A program made the translations under genes and the position numbers. From Peribacillus sp. FSL H8-0477 (GTDB lineage: Bacteria; Bacillota; Bacilli; Bacillales; DSM-1321): a stretch of DNA of 64,000 nt. The notes under the pieces were generated by a model. It did no database searches. It was not told the origin of the DNA and was given only the letters and a program-made list of their open reading frames with translations. The stretch covers positions 806,001 through 870,000 of the forward strand of contig NZ_JBBODE010000002.1 in assembly GCF_038002765.1 (NCBI RefSeq), read 5' to 3'. This document shows positions 62,522 through 64,000 of this stretch, in pieces (positions within the stretch are counted from its first letter, which is position 1; each line of letters starts with the position of its first letter).

Positions 62522-62752
62522 TTTGAAACTGCCCTGAATAAAGGAGATAACTTGGAAGGAAAAACAGTATCAGTTAAAGTAGTTGAGATTGTATCTGTTA
62601 GTGCTTTTGGTTACAATATCCAGACTGGAAAGCATTTGGATTTTGTGTCAACTGACATTCCGAATCTTAAAAAAGGAGATAAAGTAATTCTTAAGGCGAA
62701 GGAAGTAAAAAGTGCATTGGGCTAATTTGTCATTACTGATGAAAAGCAGTAA
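62522..62752 (+). pseudogene. C-terminal remnant of a small exported-protein domain
   Basis: Immediately after the intron fragment a frame reads FETALNKGDNLEGKTVSVKV, then SVSAFGYNIQTGKHLDF and PNLKKGDKVILKAKEVK, up to a stop at 62723. The same frame then continues FVITDEKQ to a second stop at 62750, so the first stop looks like a point change. A TTG at 62552 has AGGAG upstream and could express a 57-residue piece. From memory it resembles the end of a domain found in Gram-positive lipoproteins (DUF4839-like); the N-terminal part is missing. Confidence 0.55.
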
Positions 62753-62778
62753 TTTGATTAAAAAAAAAATCACCAACA

Positions 62779-62823
62779 AAAAAACGCATACGAAATCCGT
62801 AAAGGATTTCGTATGCGTTTTTT
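62779..62823 (+). terminator. Strong terminator-like hairpin
   Basis: 20-bp perfect stem AAAAAACGCATACGAAATCC / GGATTTCGTATGCGTTTTTT with a 5-nt loop. Confidence 0.85.
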
Positions 62824-62859
62824 GTAGAAAAGAACCTTGATAAGAATGAAATTCCCTGA

Positions 62860-63319
62860 CCTGACCATTACTATTATGGTGGAGCAAGGCCTCAATCAAA
62901 AATTGTTTCTATTAAAAATCGATTAGAGTTAAAAGACATGCTTCAACTCCTTGAGGTAAATGTATTGAATTTGAAGATCCAGATAAGAGATTGAACGAAT
63001 CATTAATGGATATTTTTGATGAAATAATGAAAATTATGGGTGCCGTTGATTGAAGTAACCTTTCTGATGAGCTAATATATCGTAAACCATACAATGAGGT
63101 CATCAACGTGAAGAGTGATTGTCCGATTCGTCATATCTATTCAGAAAAAGGTTGGTTTTATCAAATGGTACAGTATCGTAATCATTTTAGAGGAATAGAA
63201 AATATTCATAGCATGTCTCAGAAGAGGAACTGTTTAGACAATTGACTAATAAAATGTTTTTCGGATTGATGAAACAAGAAATGTATTCGGCTAGGCCTAT
63301 AAGAGCTTTTAAGAGCTAA
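62860..63319 (+). pseudogene. Frameshifted pseudogene of unknown family
   Basis: Three frames give one apparently continuous protein: HYYYGGARPQSKIVSIKN then RLELKDMLQLLEV, a shift near 62950, EFEDPDKRLNESLMDIFDEI, an in-frame TGA at 63051, then SNLSDELIYRKPYNEVINVK, GWFYQMVQYRNHFRGIENIH, a second shift near 63210, and EEELFRQLTNKMFFGL to a TAA at 63317. It has at least three lesions. I do not recognise the family. AT-rich surroundings hold no other gene. Confidence 0.5.
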
Positions 63320-63403
63320 TACAAGAGATAGTTGAGTATATAGATGTCCAGTTGAGTATCAAATGAAGAAGCTTAAATAATGAATAAGTGTATAAATGAA
63401 AAA

Positions 63404-63429
63404 ATTCGGAGTGATTCTTCACTCCGAAT
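63404..63429 (-). terminator. Terminator of the right-edge coiled-coil gene
   Basis: ATTCGGAGTGA / TCACTCCGAAT, 11-bp perfect stem, 4-nt loop; followed on the minus strand by TTTTTT. Confidence 0.8.
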
Positions 63430-63475
63430 AAAGTCTATTTATTCAATCTATAAAAGAAATGATTATGTATTCCTA

Positions 63476-64000
63476 CTATTTCTGAGAATCAGATGTTGGT
63501 TTTACAGGGGGTAATTTTCCTGGACCGCCAGGCTCAATTTCATCTAAAGTAAGTGGTGTTAGGTCTTCAATTTCCTTATCCGTTAAGGGAACATCTCCTT
63601 TAGTCTGTTTCTTTACTTGTTCGACAACAGCGCCGTGATCTGCTACTTCTTTATTGGCTTGTTGAACTTGTTTTTCTAGTTCAGCAACTAATTTATCAGC
63701 TTCTTCTGCTTTTATTTTTGCTGTTTTTATATCAGTTTCTAATGCTGCTATTTTTCCATTAGCTGTAGCAAGTTCGGCTGCTTTTTGGTCATATTCTGCT
63801 GTTTTAGCAACAAGAGCGGCTTTGGTAACTGCTAATTCTTCTTTTGATTTGTTTAAATTTATTGTTAATTTTTCGATCTCTGATTGTAACATAGCTACAT
63901 CTTTTGTAAGACTTTCTTTTTCGTAAGTCAAATCATAAACTCGCGATTCTAAATCAGCAATCGTTTCATTCTTTGTTTCAATCAATGTATTTGCATTAGC
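63476..64000 (-). CDS. Coiled-coil protein, C-terminal part (5' end off the window)
   Basis: The minus-strand frame is open to the window edge, giving at least 174 residues. A long coiled coil (Leu/Val/Ala heptads such as LQSEIEKLTINLNKSKEELA and AALETDIKTAKIKAEEADKL) is followed by a low-complexity, Pro-rich tail with DKEIEDLTPLTLDEIEPGG and ending PPVKPTSDSQK. The family cannot be named from this fragment. It may be a surface or cell-wall-associated protein, since it neighbours the S-layer gene, but that is inference. Confidence 0.7.
   Translation of the reverse strand, partial: ANANTLIETKNETIADLESRVYDLTYEKESLTKDVAMLQSEIEKLTINLNKSKEELAVTKAALVAKTAEYDQKAAELATANGKIAALETDIKTAKIKAEEADKLVAELEKQVQQANKEVADHGAVVEQVKKQTKGDVPLTDKEIEDLTPLTLDEIEPGGPGKLPPVKPTSDSQK

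Overview
This is a 64 kb piece of a low-GC, spore-forming, competence-gene-bearing Bacillaceae chromosome. From memory, the gene content and order follow the Bacillus subtilis 168 stretch running from ecs through yha/yhf/yhg, comK, yhj, addBA and gerP to yis/asnO, broken by lineage-specific blocks (liaFSR, azlCD, a maltodextrin operon, an S-layer gene). No rRNA, tRNA or CRISPR array was seen. I cannot name the species; the SbsC-like S-layer protein and the blocks that differ from B. subtilis suggest a Bacillaceae genus outside the B. subtilis group.

Layout. 0-7 kb: end of ecsC, amidohydrolase yhaA, a PAP2 phosphatase, permease yhfA and an envelope-stress system liaF-liaS-liaR. 6.5-16.4 kb: heme monooxygenase hmoB facing the heme genes hemE-hemH-hemG(Y), a small membrane peptide, the TetR regulator yhgD with membrane protein yhgE (both preceded by the same TGACT-N13-AGTCA palindrome), a YhfH-type zinc peptide, yhfI and lipoate ligase lplJ. 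16.4-25 kb: a sigma-A promoter with a perfect FadR-type operator, a 0.5 kb repeat array, then lcfB; a crotonase, HD and Nudix proteins, azlCD, a SCO1 protein, the M48 protease yhfN and a YitT protein. 25-27.8 kb: an insertion island holding two inverted Bacillus-type repeats, a dead IS1182-like fragment and one intact IS1182-family element. 27.8-40.3 kb: IDEAL protein yhzC, comK, yhjD, yhjE, signal peptidase sipV, the recombination nuclease addB-addA and the spore coat/germination operon gerPA-F with a candidate sigma-K promoter. 40-47.8 kb: an acyl-CoA synthetase, a DUF418 protein, a P-loop kinase, yisK, yisL, yisN and asnO. 47.9-58.2 kb: a maltodextrin locus with cyclomaltodextrinase, binding protein and permeases (mdxEFG-like), a membrane-anchored extracellular amylase, an alpha-glucosidase and a LacI-type regulator, with several cre/LacI-type operators. 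58.2-64 kb: a long AT-rich leader with a duplicated promoter block, an SbsC-like S-layer gene, a truncated group II intron abutting its terminator, two decaying pseudogenes, and the end of a coiled-coil protein gene running off the right edge.

How it works together: mostly housekeeping and sporulation functions. The maltodextrin block reads as a complete pathway: secreted, membrane-tethered amylase, then ABC uptake, then intracellular cyclomaltodextrinase and alpha-glucosidase under LacI/CcpA-type control. The ATPase MsmX/MalK is not in the window. No clearly undescribed multi-gene system was found. The most interesting signals are the FadR-controlled promoter separated from lcfB by a repeat array, the paired operators around yhgD/yhgE, the S-layer leader with the intron scar behind it, and the crotonase lacking one catalytic glutamate.
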